Source of the DNA: JAGOZV01 sp964346445
GTDB taxonomy: Bacteria > Patescibacteriota > Saccharimonadia > Saccharimonadales > Saccharimonadaceae
Direction of reading: 5' to 3'
Assembly: GCA_964346445.1 (NCBI GenBank)
Contig: CAYFUI010000012.1
Location: 1 to 18,174, forward strand
Length of the DNA: 18,174 nt
Below, piece by piece: positions 7,519 to 15,761 of this stretch. The translations under genes were made by a program, and so were the position numbers. The notes under the pieces were generated by a model, which saw only the letters and a program-made list of their open reading frames with translations, ran no database searches and was not told where the DNA came from. The number at the start of each line of letters is the position of its first letter. Within the stretch, counting starts at the first letter, position 1.

Positions 7519-7887
7519 ATGAGTCAACTAGTTTCCATTACAAATTTAAACACTGAAATAGATAGCTCTACAGCAGAATACATAACAGAAAAAGTAAAAA
7601 AACTTTACCGTTATATTCCTCGTGATTCACGCGAGGGCACACGCTTTGATGTTAAGCTTAAAGACATAGATGAAACCACAGACCATAAGGTGCAGCTAGA
7701 GCTTATTTTAAGTATGCCAGAAAAGACCATTAGTGCTAGCAGTAAGGCTATGACATTTAAAGCGGCTGTAGACAATGTGGAAGAAAAGATGGAAGGGCAG
7801 CTAAGGCGCTATAAAACGGAAATGGAAAACCGTACAAAAAAAGGTGGTTTATTACGGCGCTTTAAACGCCAAGCCACTACTGAATAA
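7519..7887 (+). CDS. hpf: Ribosome hibernation promoting factor, short form
   Basis: This 122-residue protein of the HPF/RaiA (YfiA) family binds in the 30S decoding region and silences ribosomes in stationary or starved cells. It has the beta-alpha-beta-beta-beta-alpha length and pattern of the S30AE domain (about residues 5-105): paired strands RFDVKLKDID and KVQLELILSM, and a second helix rich in charge, AMTFKAAVDNVEEKMEGQL. It ends in a basic stretch (RTKKGGLLRRFKRQA). The C-terminal dimerisation domain of long HPF is absent, so any ribosome pairing would follow the short-form mode. A purine-rich Shine-Dalgarno GGGGGAAG (7510-7517) precedes the ATG. It lies directly upstream of secA, an order seen in several bacterial phyla. 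Confidence 0.88.
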   Translation: MSQLVSITNLNTEIDSSTAEYITEKVKKLYRYIPRDSREGTRFDVKLKDIDETTDHKVQLELILSMPEKTISASSKAMTFKAAVDNVEEKMEGQLRRYKTEMENRTKKGGLLRRFKRQATTE

Positions 7888-7923
7888 CAAGAAGATACTT
7901 TAATTACCTGGGAGTAAAAACAT

Positions 7924-10545
7924 ATGGCAATAACAAGGCAAAAAGCGCTAAGTAAGGTATTTGGCGACCCACAAAAAAAGACTCTAAAAAAGCTCTACAA
8001 GCGGGTGGATGAAATTAATGAATTAGCCCCTAAGTATGAAAAAATGACTAAACAGGAGCTCCAAGCGCAAACCGCTAAATTAAAACAACGGCTTGGACAA
8101 AAAAGTGTCACTTTGGACACTATCCTGCCCGAAGCTTTCGCTTTAGTGCGTGAGGCTAGTAGTCGTGTGCTTGGCATGAAACATTTTGATGTGCAGTTAA
8201 TTGGCGGCATGGTGCTACATGAAGGTAATGTGGCAGAGATGAAGACTGGTGAAGGGAAAACTTTGGTAGCCACATTGCCAGCTTTTCTAAATGCCTTAAG
8301 CGGCAATGGTGTTCACATTGTTACCGTTAACGACTACTTGGCGCAGCGTGATGCCGACTGGATGGGTGAACTGTACCACTTTTTAGGAATATCAACTGGT
8401 GTAATCATTAACGAAGCTTCTTTTGTTTATGACCCAGAATTTGAGCTACCATCGCAAGACGGTTCAAAGACGCGCCACCTGCGGCCAGCTACTCGTAAAG
8501 AAGCCTACCAGGCAGATATAACTTACGGCACTAACAATGAGTATGGCTTTGATTACTTGCGTGACAATATGGTTAACGATGTCGAGTCGTTGCGCCAACG
8601 CGCATTAAGTTTTGCTATCGTGGATGAGGTTGACTCTATCCTGATAGACGAAGCCCGTACACCATTGATAATTTCGGCGCCAGCTTCTGAGAACCCAGAA
8701 AGTTATTATCAATACGCCAAAATTGCTGCGCGTCTAACCAACGAAGACTACGAGGTTGATGAAAAGCACCGTAAAGTTGCGCTAACTGACAAGGGTGTAG
8801 ACAAGGTAGAAAAATTATTAGGTATCAAAAACTTATTTAGCCCAAGGCACATCAAGGCAGTTTACCACGTAGACCAGGCGCTTAAAGCACAAACCATATT
8901 TAAGCGTGATAAAGATTATGTGGTAACCAACAGCGGAGAAATTGTGATTGTAGATGAGTTTACCGGCCGTTTAATGCAGGGGCGCCGTTATAACGAAGGG
9001 CTACACCAGGCCATAGAGGCAAAAGAAGGCGTTACCGTCCTCCAAGAAAGTATGACTCTGGCCACCATCTCTTTTCAAAACTTTTTCCGTCTTTATGACA
9101 AGCTTTCCGGTATGACCGGTACTGCTTATACAGAAGCAGAAGAGTTTCAGCAAATTTATAGCTTAGATGTTATTCAAATACCATCTAATCGTCCTTTAGC
9201 CCGGCAAGACCATACCGACCTAATTTATAAAACTGAAAAAAGTAAATTAAAAGCGGTGGCACAAGCTATTAAGGCGCATCATGAAGCGGGTCGTCCCGTG
9301 CTAGTAGGTTCTGCCTCCATTGCCAAAAATGAATTAATTGCGCAGTGGCTAGACAAAGAGGGTGTACCTTATGAAATTTTAAATGCTAAAAATAATGAGC
9401 GTGAAGCGGCTATTATTGAAAAAGCGGGCGAAGTGGGTGCCGTAACTTTAGCTACTAACATTGCTGGTCGTGGTACCGATATTAAATTAGGAAAAGGTGT
9501 TAAAGAGTTGGGTGGCTTGGTGGTTATTGGCTCAGAACGGCATGAATCACGACGAATAGATAATCAGCTACGAGGGCGTGGTGGACGTCAAGGCGACCCT
9601 GGAGAGAGCCAGTTTTACGTCTCAGCGGAAGATGACTTAATGCGGATTTTCCAAGGTGACAGAATTGGGCCGTTACTAGACCGTTTAGGCGTACCAGATG
9701 ATATGCCCATCCAGCATAAATCGGTTTCTAAAACTTTAGAAAACGCCCAAAAAAGGGTGGAGGGCTTTAATTTTGACACCCGCAAAAGTGTGGTCCAGTA
9801 TGACAATGTGATCAACAGGCACCGTAAAGTAGTTTATGCAATGCGTCGCAAAATTTTGCACGGTGATGACATTGGTTATGAGGTAAAGCGTTTAATAAAC
9901 AATAAAGTGCGGGCTTTGGTTAAGCTACCCGCCAAGAACAACCCCACTTTTGAAACCGACTTCGTAGAGATTTTCCCGCTCGACCAGGAGGAGATTAAGC
10001 GTCTTGGCGAAATATCTAAGGATAAAATACGTATAAAAGAAGCTACGCAAGCAGTAAAGAAGTTTTACAATAAAAAAGAAGCTGAACTAGGTAAAGATGT
10101 TTTAGCTAAGGTGGAGCGTGAAGTTTATATGCAAATTTTAGATACGCTGTGGATGCAACACTTAGAAAACATGGATCATTTACGAGAGGGTATTCATTGG
10201 CGTAGCGTTGGGCAGAGAGACCCGTTAGTAGAGTACCGGGCCGAGTCGCAAAAATTATTCGATAGTTTACAAAATACCCTACGTGACGAAGTGTTACGGG
10301 CGGTAATGAATGTTAAAGAGAAAGATATTGTTACTGTAAAAGAAGAGGAGCACGTCACTGAATTAACGAAAATGGCGGAAAATGCGGTGGAGCGTGGTGT
10401 GAATGAAGTAACGAATGCCCCAGAGGCAATGGATGATGAATTTAGTGTGAGGAAAACTACAGCCAATAAAGAGGCTCAGAAAAAGAATGTAGCCCGCAAG
10501 AAGAAAAAAGCACAAAGGCAGAACCGCAAGAAGAGTCGTCGCTAA
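7924..10545 (+). CDS. secA: Protein translocase ATPase SecA
   Basis: SecA is the motor that drives preproteins through SecYEG at the inner membrane. The 873-residue product contains the Walker A motif TGEGKTL (about 108-113), the DEAD-like segment VDEVDSILIDEARTPLIIS (from about 234), the preprotein crosslinking domain, GTNNEYGFDYLRDNM, NIAGRGTDIKLG and the second-motor motif RGRGGRQGDPGES (from about 549). The helical scaffold and wing are complete. The C-terminal tail is a run of basic residues (KKKKAQRQNRKKSRR) in place of the Cys-rich zinc/SecB-binding tail seen in E. coli, consistent with no SecB. A Shine-Dalgarno GGGAG precedes ATG 7924 by nine nt. The M16 peptidase gene follows after one base, so the two are probably co-transcribed. 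Confidence 0.96.
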   Translation: MAITRQKALSKVFGDPQKKTLKKLYKRVDEINELAPKYEKMTKQELQAQTAKLKQRLGQKSVTLDTILPEAFALVREASSRVLGMKHFDVQLIGGMVLHEGNVAEMKTGEGKTLVATLPAFLNALSGNGVHIVTVNDYLAQRDADWMGELYHFLGISTGVIINEASFVYDPEFELPSQDGSKTRHLRPATRKEAYQADITYGTNNEYGFDYLRDNMVNDVESLRQRALSFAIVDEVDSILIDEARTPLIISAPASENPESYYQYAKIAARLTNEDYEVDEKHRKVALTDKGVDKVEKLLGIKNLFSPRHIKAVYHVDQALKAQTIFKRDKDYVVTNSGEIVIVDEFTGRLMQGRRYNEGLHQAIEAKEGVTVLQESMTLATISFQNFFRLYDKLSGMTGTAYTEAEEFQQIYSLDVIQIPSNRPLARQDHTDLIYKTEKSKLKAVAQAIKAHHEAGRPVLVGSASIAKNELIAQWLDKEGVPYEILNAKNNEREAAIIEKAGEVGAVTLATNIAGRGTDIKLGKGVKELGGLVVIGSERHESRRIDNQLRGRGGRQGDPGESQFYVSAEDDLMRIFQGDRIGPLLDRLGVPDDMPIQHKSVSKTLENAQKRVEGFNFDTRKSVVQYDNVINRHRKVVYAMRRKILHGDDIGYEVKRLINNKVRALVKLPAKNNPTFETDFVEIFPLDQEEIKRLGEISKDKIRIKEATQAVKKFYNKKEAELGKDVLAKVEREVYMQILDTLWMQHLENMDHLREGIHWRSVGQRDPLVEYRAESQKLFDSLQNTLRDEVLRAVMNVKEKDIVTVKEEEHVTELTKMAENAVERGVNEVTNAPEAMDDEFSVRKTTANKEAQKKNVARKKKKAQRQNRKKSRR

Positions 10546-10546
10546 A

Positions 10547-11842
10547 ATGAATCATACAGTAGAAGAGGTCCGGCTTAAAAATGGCGCTAAAGGCTTGCTC
10601 ATAGATATTCCAGGCGCTACAGTCATGAACATGCAGTTTCAGTTTAGGGCTGGTAACCGTTATGCCAAAAGCCAAGACATTGAGCAAGTAGCGCACATTA
10701 TGGAGCATATGGCTTTTGGCGCTAATAAGCGCTTTAAAAATGAACATGATTTTGAGGTAGAGTTTAGTAAAAACGGTGCCTATCGGAACGCCTACACCAA
10801 CGACCTGTCTATGGTTTATGAGGCAGACTGCGCCGATTTTGAATGGGACCGGATATTGGATCTACAAAAGCTATCTATTTGCGCCCCGCGCTTCAATGAG
10901 GAAGAGTTGAAATCTGAAAAAGGCAATGTTAGGGGGGAACTAACTAATTACTTGAATGACCACTATAGGGTTTTATACCCCCGTGTTCAACAGCTTTTAG
11001 GCGAAGACACGCTCACTTATCGACAGTCATTAGCTACGATTAATAACGTTACCTTAAAAGATATTAAAGAACACCACAAGCGCACGCACACTACACAGAA
11101 TATGCGTTTTGTTATTGCGGGTAATTTAAAGGGGCGAAAAGCCGAGATTAAGAGACAACTAGAAAGTTTTGACTTACCGGAAGGTGAGCGACTAGAGGCG
11201 CCTTATGACGAGCTTCATGGTGCCGACCCTGCTTTGATTAGGCGTAAAAGTGCCACAAACCTTACTTTTGGCCTGTTTCTGACAGTTCCAGAGGTAATAT
11301 CCGACAAAGAATTAAGTGCTATGAGCTATCTAAACCATATCTTAACTGGTACCATGTATTCACGTATTTTTGGACAAGCACGCCGTAAAGGTCTTGCCTA
11401 TAATATCTCTAGTTTTACGGGCATAGGCGCCAACGAAACAACTTGGGAGATTACCGGGCAGGTCAACCATGACACAGCCCAGGACGTTTTTAAAATAATA
11501 GCCACAGAATTAGGTTGTATTTTAAACAACACCATTAAAGAGGCTGAACTAGACTCAACTAAGTCTTTTGCCATGGGCCGCTACCAAATGGGAGCGCAAA
11601 CCGTCGCGCAAATAAGCAATTTTTATATTAGTCGTTATTTTTCTGATGGCTACGTGCGTGATTATAGTAGTGTGCCAGCCCAAATTAAGGCTATGAGTAT
11701 AGGCGATATCATAAATGTCTCGAGACGTTTTTTTAACGAAAATATATGGGTCCTAGCTGGGGTTAGTAGCGGTGATCGCAGTGAAATGTTTCAATTAGCA
11801 GAAAACCTCAAGCCATTGTTTGATAATAAAAAAGGAGAGTAG
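10547..11842 (+). CDS. M16-family zinc metalloprotease
   Basis: This is a 431-residue insulinase/pitrilysin-family protein. The inverted zinc motif HxxEH is HIMEH (H50, E53, H54), and the third ligand is E131 in VRGEL, 76 residues after H54, the exact family spacing. The C-terminal half has the second M16 domain with RIFGQARRKGLAYNISSF, the conserved Arg and Tyr segment that completes the active site. The protein is one pair of M16 domains, so an active peptidase would need a homodimer or a partner; none is in the window. No signal peptide or membrane helix is seen, so it is probably cytoplasmic. It begins one base after secA without a clear Shine-Dalgarno (translational coupling likely) and ends one base before murD. 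Confidence 0.88.
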   Translation: MNHTVEEVRLKNGAKGLLIDIPGATVMNMQFQFRAGNRYAKSQDIEQVAHIMEHMAFGANKRFKNEHDFEVEFSKNGAYRNAYTNDLSMVYEADCADFEWDRILDLQKLSICAPRFNEEELKSEKGNVRGELTNYLNDHYRVLYPRVQQLLGEDTLTYRQSLATINNVTLKDIKEHHKRTHTTQNMRFVIAGNLKGRKAEIKRQLESFDLPEGERLEAPYDELHGADPALIRRKSATNLTFGLFLTVPEVISDKELSAMSYLNHILTGTMYSRIFGQARRKGLAYNISSFTGIGANETTWEITGQVNHDTAQDVFKIIATELGCILNNTIKEAELDSTKSFAMGRYQMGAQTVAQISNFYISRYFSDGYVRDYSSVPAQIKAMSIGDIINVSRRFFNENIWVLAGVSSGDRSEMFQLAENLKPLFDNKKGE

Positions 11843-11843
11843 G

Positions 11844-13127
11844 ATGAAGATTGCGATTGCCGGCTTTGGGGTGGAGGGGCAGGCCAGCTATAACTACTAC
11901 TCAAGCCAGGACGGTTCACAGATAACTATCGTTGACCAAAAAATCCCTGATAATTTACCACAAGGAGTCAGGACGATTATTGGAGAAGACGCTTTCTCAA
12001 ACCTTAATGGCTTTGATCTAGTTCTTCGCAGCCCTGGTATTCCTCTTAATAAACTTAAAACAGACGGTAAGGTGTGGAGCGCTACCAATGAATTTTTTAA
12101 ACAAACACCCGCACCAATTATTGGGGTCACCGGCACTAAAGGAAAAGGCACAGTGTCTAGTTTAATAACTAGTATATTGCAAAAAGCGGGTAAAAAAGTT
12201 TGGTTGGTTGGCAACATAGGGCTGGCCGCATTAGAAGTTTTGCCAGACATCACTCCGCAAGATATCGTGGTTTATGAACTGTCTAGCTTCCAGCTATGGG
12301 ATATTGAATATTCGCCCCAAACTGCAGTAGTGCTGTTTTTAGAACCGGAGCATTTGAATATACATAAGGATGAAAATTGTTACTATCAGGCAAAAGCTAA
12401 TATTTTTAAACACCAAACTAAAGAAAACGGGTTAGTGTATTTTAAAGATAATACGCAACTAAGTCTTCAGGACTCTCCCGCCAAAAAGTATCCTTTTAGG
12501 GACAAAAGGTATGCTCACATACAAGATGATTGTTTTTATTACAACAATATAATGATAGGTCCAATTTCTTCCTTCAAGTTGCTTGGAGAGCATAATTTGG
12601 ATAATGCCTGTGCCGCAATTAATGCTGTATGGCCGTATACCCAAAATATAGAGGCAATTCATGAGGGGTTAATTTCCTTCAAAGGCTTGCCTCACCGCTT
12701 ACATAAAGTAAAAACTGTAAATGGGGTGCACTATTATGATGACAGTATTGCCACTACACCGGCGGCTACCATAGCTGCCCTAAAGGCTTTAATGGGGCCA
12801 AAATATTTAATTTTGGGGGGTGGCGGAAAGGGTGGTTCTTATAACCAATTGGCTAACGCCATCGCTAAAGACGATATTAAAAAAGTTTATTTAACAGGAG
12901 ATGAAGCGCAGCAACTAGCGGCTGCCCTACAAACGGAAGGCTTCACAAATTTGGAAATAGTAGGGCCTTCAACTACCATGGCTAGTTTGGTAGAGAAAAT
13001 CCATACTGAAGCAAAAAACGGCGACACTGTCTTACTAAGCCCGGCAGCTACTAGTTTTGGTTTGTTCAAAAACTACATTGACCGCGGTAATCAATATATT
13101 CATGCTGTAGAAGGGTTAGTTGATTAA
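11844..13127 (+). CDS. murD: UDP-N-acetylmuramoyl-alanine--glutamate ligase (MurD family)
   Basis: The enzyme adds glutamate to UDP-MurNAc-L-Ala during cytoplasmic peptidoglycan precursor synthesis. The start is taken at ATG 11844 (MKIAIAGFGVEGQ), preceded by AAAGGAGAG; an in-frame ATG at 11820 has no such site and lies inside the M16 gene. The product is 427 residues. It shows the N-terminal nucleotide-sugar domain (GFGVEGQ, SPGIPL), the P-loop GTKGKGT (97-103), YELSSFQLWDIE, HNLDNACAA, LGGGGKGGSYNQL and LLSPAATSFGLFKNYIDRG. The DSKAT motif reads DDSIATTP: Ile302 replaces the Lys that contacts the glutamate side in E. coli MurD. The MurD2 type, which adds L-Glu, is an alternative to consider. 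Its stop overlaps the prfB start (TAATG). Confidence 0.88.
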   Translation: MKIAIAGFGVEGQASYNYYSSQDGSQITIVDQKIPDNLPQGVRTIIGEDAFSNLNGFDLVLRSPGIPLNKLKTDGKVWSATNEFFKQTPAPIIGVTGTKGKGTVSSLITSILQKAGKKVWLVGNIGLAALEVLPDITPQDIVVYELSSFQLWDIEYSPQTAVVLFLEPEHLNIHKDENCYYQAKANIFKHQTKENGLVYFKDNTQLSLQDSPAKKYPFRDKRYAHIQDDCFYYNNIMIGPISSFKLLGEHNLDNACAAINAVWPYTQNIEAIHEGLISFKGLPHRLHKVKTVNGVHYYDDSIATTPAATIAALKALMGPKYLILGGGGKGGSYNQLANAIAKDDIKKVYLTGDEAQQLAAALQTEGFTNLEIVGPSTTMASLVEKIHTEAKNGDTVLLSPAATSFGLFKNYIDRGNQYIHAVEGLVD

Positions 13128-14209
13128 TGCAGCCGCTTAAAAAAAGAGTGGATAAGCTAAGTACGGCAGTTGCAGCGGCCATTCAAACCCTTAACTTAGA
13201 GCAGCTAAATAAAGAAATTAGCGCCCTGGAAGAGGAGACTAACTCGTCGCAAATATGGAATAACCCCACCCATGCTCAAAATAAACTCAAAGAACTGGCT
13301 GCATTAAAACAAATAGTTGAGCCGTGGCAGGTTTTAACAGCCCAACTAACAGACATTCACGAGCTTCTGGAGCTGGATGACGCATCGCTCTTAGCTGAGT
13401 TTGAGACGCAAGTAGCAGCCCTGGAAGAAACCTATGAGAAACAAAGGGTACAGCTTTTATTTACTGGCGAATACGATACGCACCCGGCTATTGTAAGAAT
13501 TACCGCTGGCGCTGGTGGCACAGATGCCCAAGATTGGGCCGAGATGCTAGAAAGAATGTACATAAGGTATAGTGAAAAACTAGGGGCTAATGTGACAACT
13601 CTTACACGAGCGGTGGGCGATGAGGCTGGTATAAAAACCACCGTGCTTGAAGTGGACGCGCCTTATGCCTATGGTAAGCTTAAAAGCGAGCATGGCGTAC
13701 ATCGCCTTGTCCGCTTAAGTCCATTTAATAGTGACAACCTTCGCCATACAAGTTTTGCCCAGGTAGAAGTGCTTCCGAAAATTGCTGACCCTAAAGAAAT
13801 AAAAATCGCCGATAAAGATTTGAAGATTGATGTCTATAGAGCTGGAGGGCATGGCGGGCAAAGTGTCAATACAACAGATAGTGCGGTGCGAGTAACTCAT
13901 CAGCCAACTGGGATAGTGGTAGCTATCCAGAATGAACGTTCACAACTACAGAATAAAGAGACAGCTCTTAAAATTTTGTCGTCTAAGCTAATGCAACTCA
14001 AGCTAGAGCAGCATGCCAAAAATTTAGAGGAGCTTCAAGCAGGCGAAAGTGCTACTTGGGGCGCACAAATACGTAACTATGTTCTTCACCCGTACTCTTT
14101 AGTAAAAGATACACGTACAAAGCATGAAAACAAAGACCCACAGGCAGTGTTAGATGGAGACATAGAAAGCTTTGTTGAAGCTTATTTAAAAGAGTCATAT
14201 ACCAGTTAA
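13127..14209 (+). CDS. prfB: Peptide chain release factor 2 (RF2)
   Basis: RF2 ends translation at UAA and UGA. The 360-residue product has the N-terminal helical domain (about 1-110), the SPF anticodon-like tripeptide (198-200, RLSPFNSD) that defines RF2 against the PxT of RF1, and the catalytic GGQ (243-245) in GGHGGQSVNTTDSAVR. GEYDTHPAIVRITAGAGGTDAQDWAEMLERMY is split across 110-145 as in other RF2s. The reading frame is continuous through the place where many bacteria have the UGA programmed frameshift, so that autoregulation is absent. Its presence argues that UGA is a stop codon here. The start overlaps the murD stop by one base. The H1 hairpin begins one base after its stop. Confidence 0.95.
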   Translation: MQPLKKRVDKLSTAVAAAIQTLNLEQLNKEISALEEETNSSQIWNNPTHAQNKLKELAALKQIVEPWQVLTAQLTDIHELLELDDASLLAEFETQVAALEETYEKQRVQLLFTGEYDTHPAIVRITAGAGGTDAQDWAEMLERMYIRYSEKLGANVTTLTRAVGDEAGIKTTVLEVDAPYAYGKLKSEHGVHRLVRLSPFNSDNLRHTSFAQVEVLPKIADPKEIKIADKDLKIDVYRAGGHGGQSVNTTDSAVRVTHQPTGIVVAIQNERSQLQNKETALKILSSKLMQLKLEQHAKNLEELQAGESATWGAQIRNYVLHPYSLVKDTRTKHENKDPQAVLDGDIESFVEAYLKESYTS

Positions 14210-14210
14210 A

Positions 14211-14292
14211 GAAAGCTTACCAACAGTTAAAATTTGAAACCAGCTATCCCTACGGGCGCTCATGTTTCAAATTCTAATGTTGGTAAGCTTTC
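14211..14292. repeat. H element 1: long hairpin with conserved tip (inverted orientation)
   Basis: Outer arms GAAAGCTTACCAACA (14211-14225) and its exact complement (14278-14292) pair over 15 bp. Inner arms AATTTGAAAC (14231-14240) and GTTTCAAATT (14264-14273) pair over 10 bp, with a short irregular joint between. The tip (14241-14263) folds as AGC/GCT, an internal loop TAT against C, CCC/GGG and a TAC loop. The reverse complement of this tip equals the H2 tip except for one extra G in H2, while the arms are unrelated. It begins 1 nt after the prfB stop. No T-run follows either side, so it is a poor intrinsic terminator. Confidence 0.9.
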
Positions 14293-14312
14293 CCTATACA
14301 ACTTAATGCTTA

Positions 14313-14321
14313 TGCTATAAT
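14313..14321 (+). promoter_or_regulatory. Extended -10 (TGCTATAAT) giving a leaderless pilin mRNA
   Basis: TG-C-TATAAT (hexamer 14316-14321) ends 6 nt before ATG 14328, so the predicted first transcribed base is the A of the start codon. The promoter lies just outside the H1 hairpin. Confidence 0.6.
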
Positions 14322-14327
14322 AAAACC

Positions 14328-14882
14328 ATGAATAAATTTAATATACATCGTAATCAAGGTTTCACAATCATAGAGTTATTAATCGTAATAGTAATAATTG
14401 GTATATTAGTAGCTATTGTTAGCCTGTCATATAATAACATTACAGATAATGTACAAGATAAAGCTGTCCAAGCAGACCTAAGGCAGGTAGGGACAGCTAG
14501 CCAGCTATCAAAAGCAAAGGGAGAGCTATCTACTTCATATGAAGATCAAGGCCAATGGCTAGAAGAAAACTATAAAATGTCCCAAGGACGCCTCCCATCT
14601 AGTAGCCCTTACGCAGCCGTTGCACATGTTGAAACCACTGACTACCCGTCTTATGACCCAATAGGTTGGCGAATTGCAACATTAAGTAAATCTGGTAATG
14701 TCTTTATATTGGAAGCCGATGGCACTATAACAGAACATGATGAAGAGTGGGAGATAAAGCCAGAAGGTTGTGGGTCTACATCATCTCCCCTTGGAGAAAG
14801 CTTACATGGTATTTGGGTTTATAAAATAGAAACAAGTAGCTGGGTACCAGCCTATGAAGAGGGGTTATCATGGCCATGTTAA
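14328..14882 (+). CDS. Type IV prepilin-like protein
   Basis: This 184-residue protein has a class III (prepilin) signal: a short basic leader of 11 residues ending in Gly11, then FTIIELLIVIVIIGILVAI with Glu at +5 (E16). Prepilin peptidase would cut between G11 and F12, methylating the Phe. The hydrophobic helix (12-34) is followed by a soluble domain of ~150 residues with two cysteines only, C148 and the C-terminal C184, suggesting the disulfide loop typical of pilins. The soluble domain has no recognised family and is rich in E, S and Y. It could be a major or minor pilin or a pseudopilin; Saccharibacteria use type IV pili for twitching and host contact. It has its own leaderless promoter and lies between H1 and the amidase remnant. 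Confidence 0.88.
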   Translation: MNKFNIHRNQGFTIIELLIVIVIIGILVAIVSLSYNNITDNVQDKAVQADLRQVGTASQLSKAKGELSTSYEDQGQWLEENYKMSQGRLPSSSPYAAVAHVETTDYPSYDPIGWRIATLSKSGNVFILEADGTITEHDEEWEIKPEGCGSTSSPLGESLHGIWVYKIETSSWVPAYEEGLSWPC

Positions 14883-15065
14883 CTGTTACGCTCTTTCATA
14901 AATAAAAAACAATAATATGAGTTTATTCCAAGTAAAAAATAACCAAGCTACACGCGTTAACCACAGCTTAGTAAAAACAACCGCAAAATTGTAGAACGTA
15001 ATATAAAAATGTATAATAGAATATAAGAAACGTCAAAATAAAAATGTTATTAACTAAGGTCTATT
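14883..15065. other. AT-rich intergenic stretch with a weak terminator-like repeat
   Basis: No open frame of note. CCGCAAAATTGTAGAA (14981-14996) and TTCTACTTACG (15064-15074) form a loose inverted repeat; read on the minus strand it is followed by TTGTTTTT. These two ends closely match the two arms of the clear terminator at 15762-15823, so it looks like a stretched or decayed copy of the same terminator, lying downstream of the minus-strand amidase remnant. Confidence 0.4.
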
Positions 15066-15595
15066 CTACTTACGCTGTCCATGGGGTGGTAAGAAGCAGT
15101 TACTATGTGGCTTAAGGTCTGGCTTATTAAGAGTTGTAGCAGGTGGAAGTGTTTCAAATTTACCTAAAGCTTCTTTATAAAGCCTGTCTAGATCATAATT
15201 GTCAGGACACAGCGTCGTAACATAACCACTATGCGGTTTTAGGGGGGTAATTTTGTAAGTGAAGACACACTAGCGTCCTCCAAAATATAGGAACACAGGC
15301 TTTATGAGCCTCTAAGACCACATTCTCTTATTGAGAAGAAAGAGCCTGTACCGTGCATTTAACACTATAGTAGTGGCGATTAGTATGAACCTGGGTGTTC
15401 ATCTGTTAAGAAGAAGTGCGGTTCTACATCACGCAAGAGTTTAAAGCTATATACAGCACGAAAGATAAGGAGAGTTGTTATGTACGTAGTGGGAGTTCCA
15501 CCAATGATGCAGGTATAAGAGGGGCAATAGCAGGTATGAGAGGTATTGCTGAAAAGCTTTAGATCTAAAGCTCAACCCGTAAATTAGTTGATTTT
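15066..15595 (-). pseudogene. Decayed N-acetylmuramoyl-L-alanine amidase (copy of the 16608-17381 gene)
   Basis: On the minus strand the segment 15066-15252 is open and reads LKPHSGYVTT, LCPDNYDLDRLYKEALGKF, ending QRK-stop (TAG 15066-15068). This aligns with LKPHRDYVATECPGNYNLNRLYKEAAAKL of the intact amidase; the DNA of the two is also visibly similar. Toward the N-terminus the frame breaks near a run of six C (about 15240-15246). The first zinc-ligand motif survives as LHHWWN at about 15490-15506 (intact: VIHWWG). GYFKIN-stop-FTG near 15570-15595 matches the intact start region (NYFTHINSPNFTRG). The spacing between the HWW and CP motifs is ~295 nt against ~317 nt in the intact gene, so order and size are kept while stops and frameshifts accumulate. 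The C-terminal peptidoglycan-binding domain is missing. Confidence 0.8.
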
Positions 15596-15643
15596 GAAAT
15601 AACCTAATTAGAATTATAGCTATATATAAAAGCATTAGGCAAA

Positions 15644-15723
15644 GAACCCTGTAAACCTTAAAATCTAAAACATGAGCGCCCGGTAGGGATAGCTGGTTTT
15701 AGATTTTAATGGTTTAAGGGTTC
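15644..15723. repeat. H element 2: long hairpin with conserved tip
   Basis: Arms at 15644-15671 and 15696-15723 pair over 27 bp: 7 bp (GAACCCT/AGGGTTC), a bulged G, 6 bp (TAAACC/GGTTTA), a bulged T, then 14 bp (TTAAAATCTAAAAC with its complement). The tip (15672-15695) is ATGAGCGCCCGGTAGGGATAGCTG: AGC/GCT, G against ATA, CCC/GGG, loop GGTA. It is preceded by GGCAAAG, as H1 (reverse strand) is by GGGAAAG and H3 by CGCAAAG. It is not next to an intact gene end. Confidence 0.9.
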
Positions 15724-15761
15724 GGTTGTAGGAATTTAAATTATATTCTTTAGGTTTTATT

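Noticed and set aside
11820..11843. Upstream ATG as the murD start
   Set aside because: It lies inside the M16 gene without a ribosome binding site, while AAAGGAGAG stands directly before ATG 11844 and MKIAIAGFG is the normal MurD start.
13127..13220. Programmed frameshift in prfB
   Set aside because: The frame is continuous from ATG through the region where the in-frame UGA would lie; no slippery CUU-UGA site is seen.
14211..14292. H1 (and H3) as simple rho-independent terminators of prfB and the TM2 gene
   Set aside because: No T-run follows the right arms, the arms are far longer than needed, and the tip is conserved in sequence, which terminators do not require. A secondary role in ending or protecting mRNA remains possible.
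14211..14292. H elements as 4.5S (SRP) or 6S RNA
   Set aside because: A long hairpin with an asymmetric loop near the tip invites the comparison, but the tip sequence differs from the SRP tetraloop and loop, the size is too small for 6S, and there are three copies.
15447..15635. Small minus-strand membrane protein gene
   Set aside because: The open frame contains LHHWWN, which matches the N-terminal zinc motif of the amidase, so it is part of the amidase remnant.
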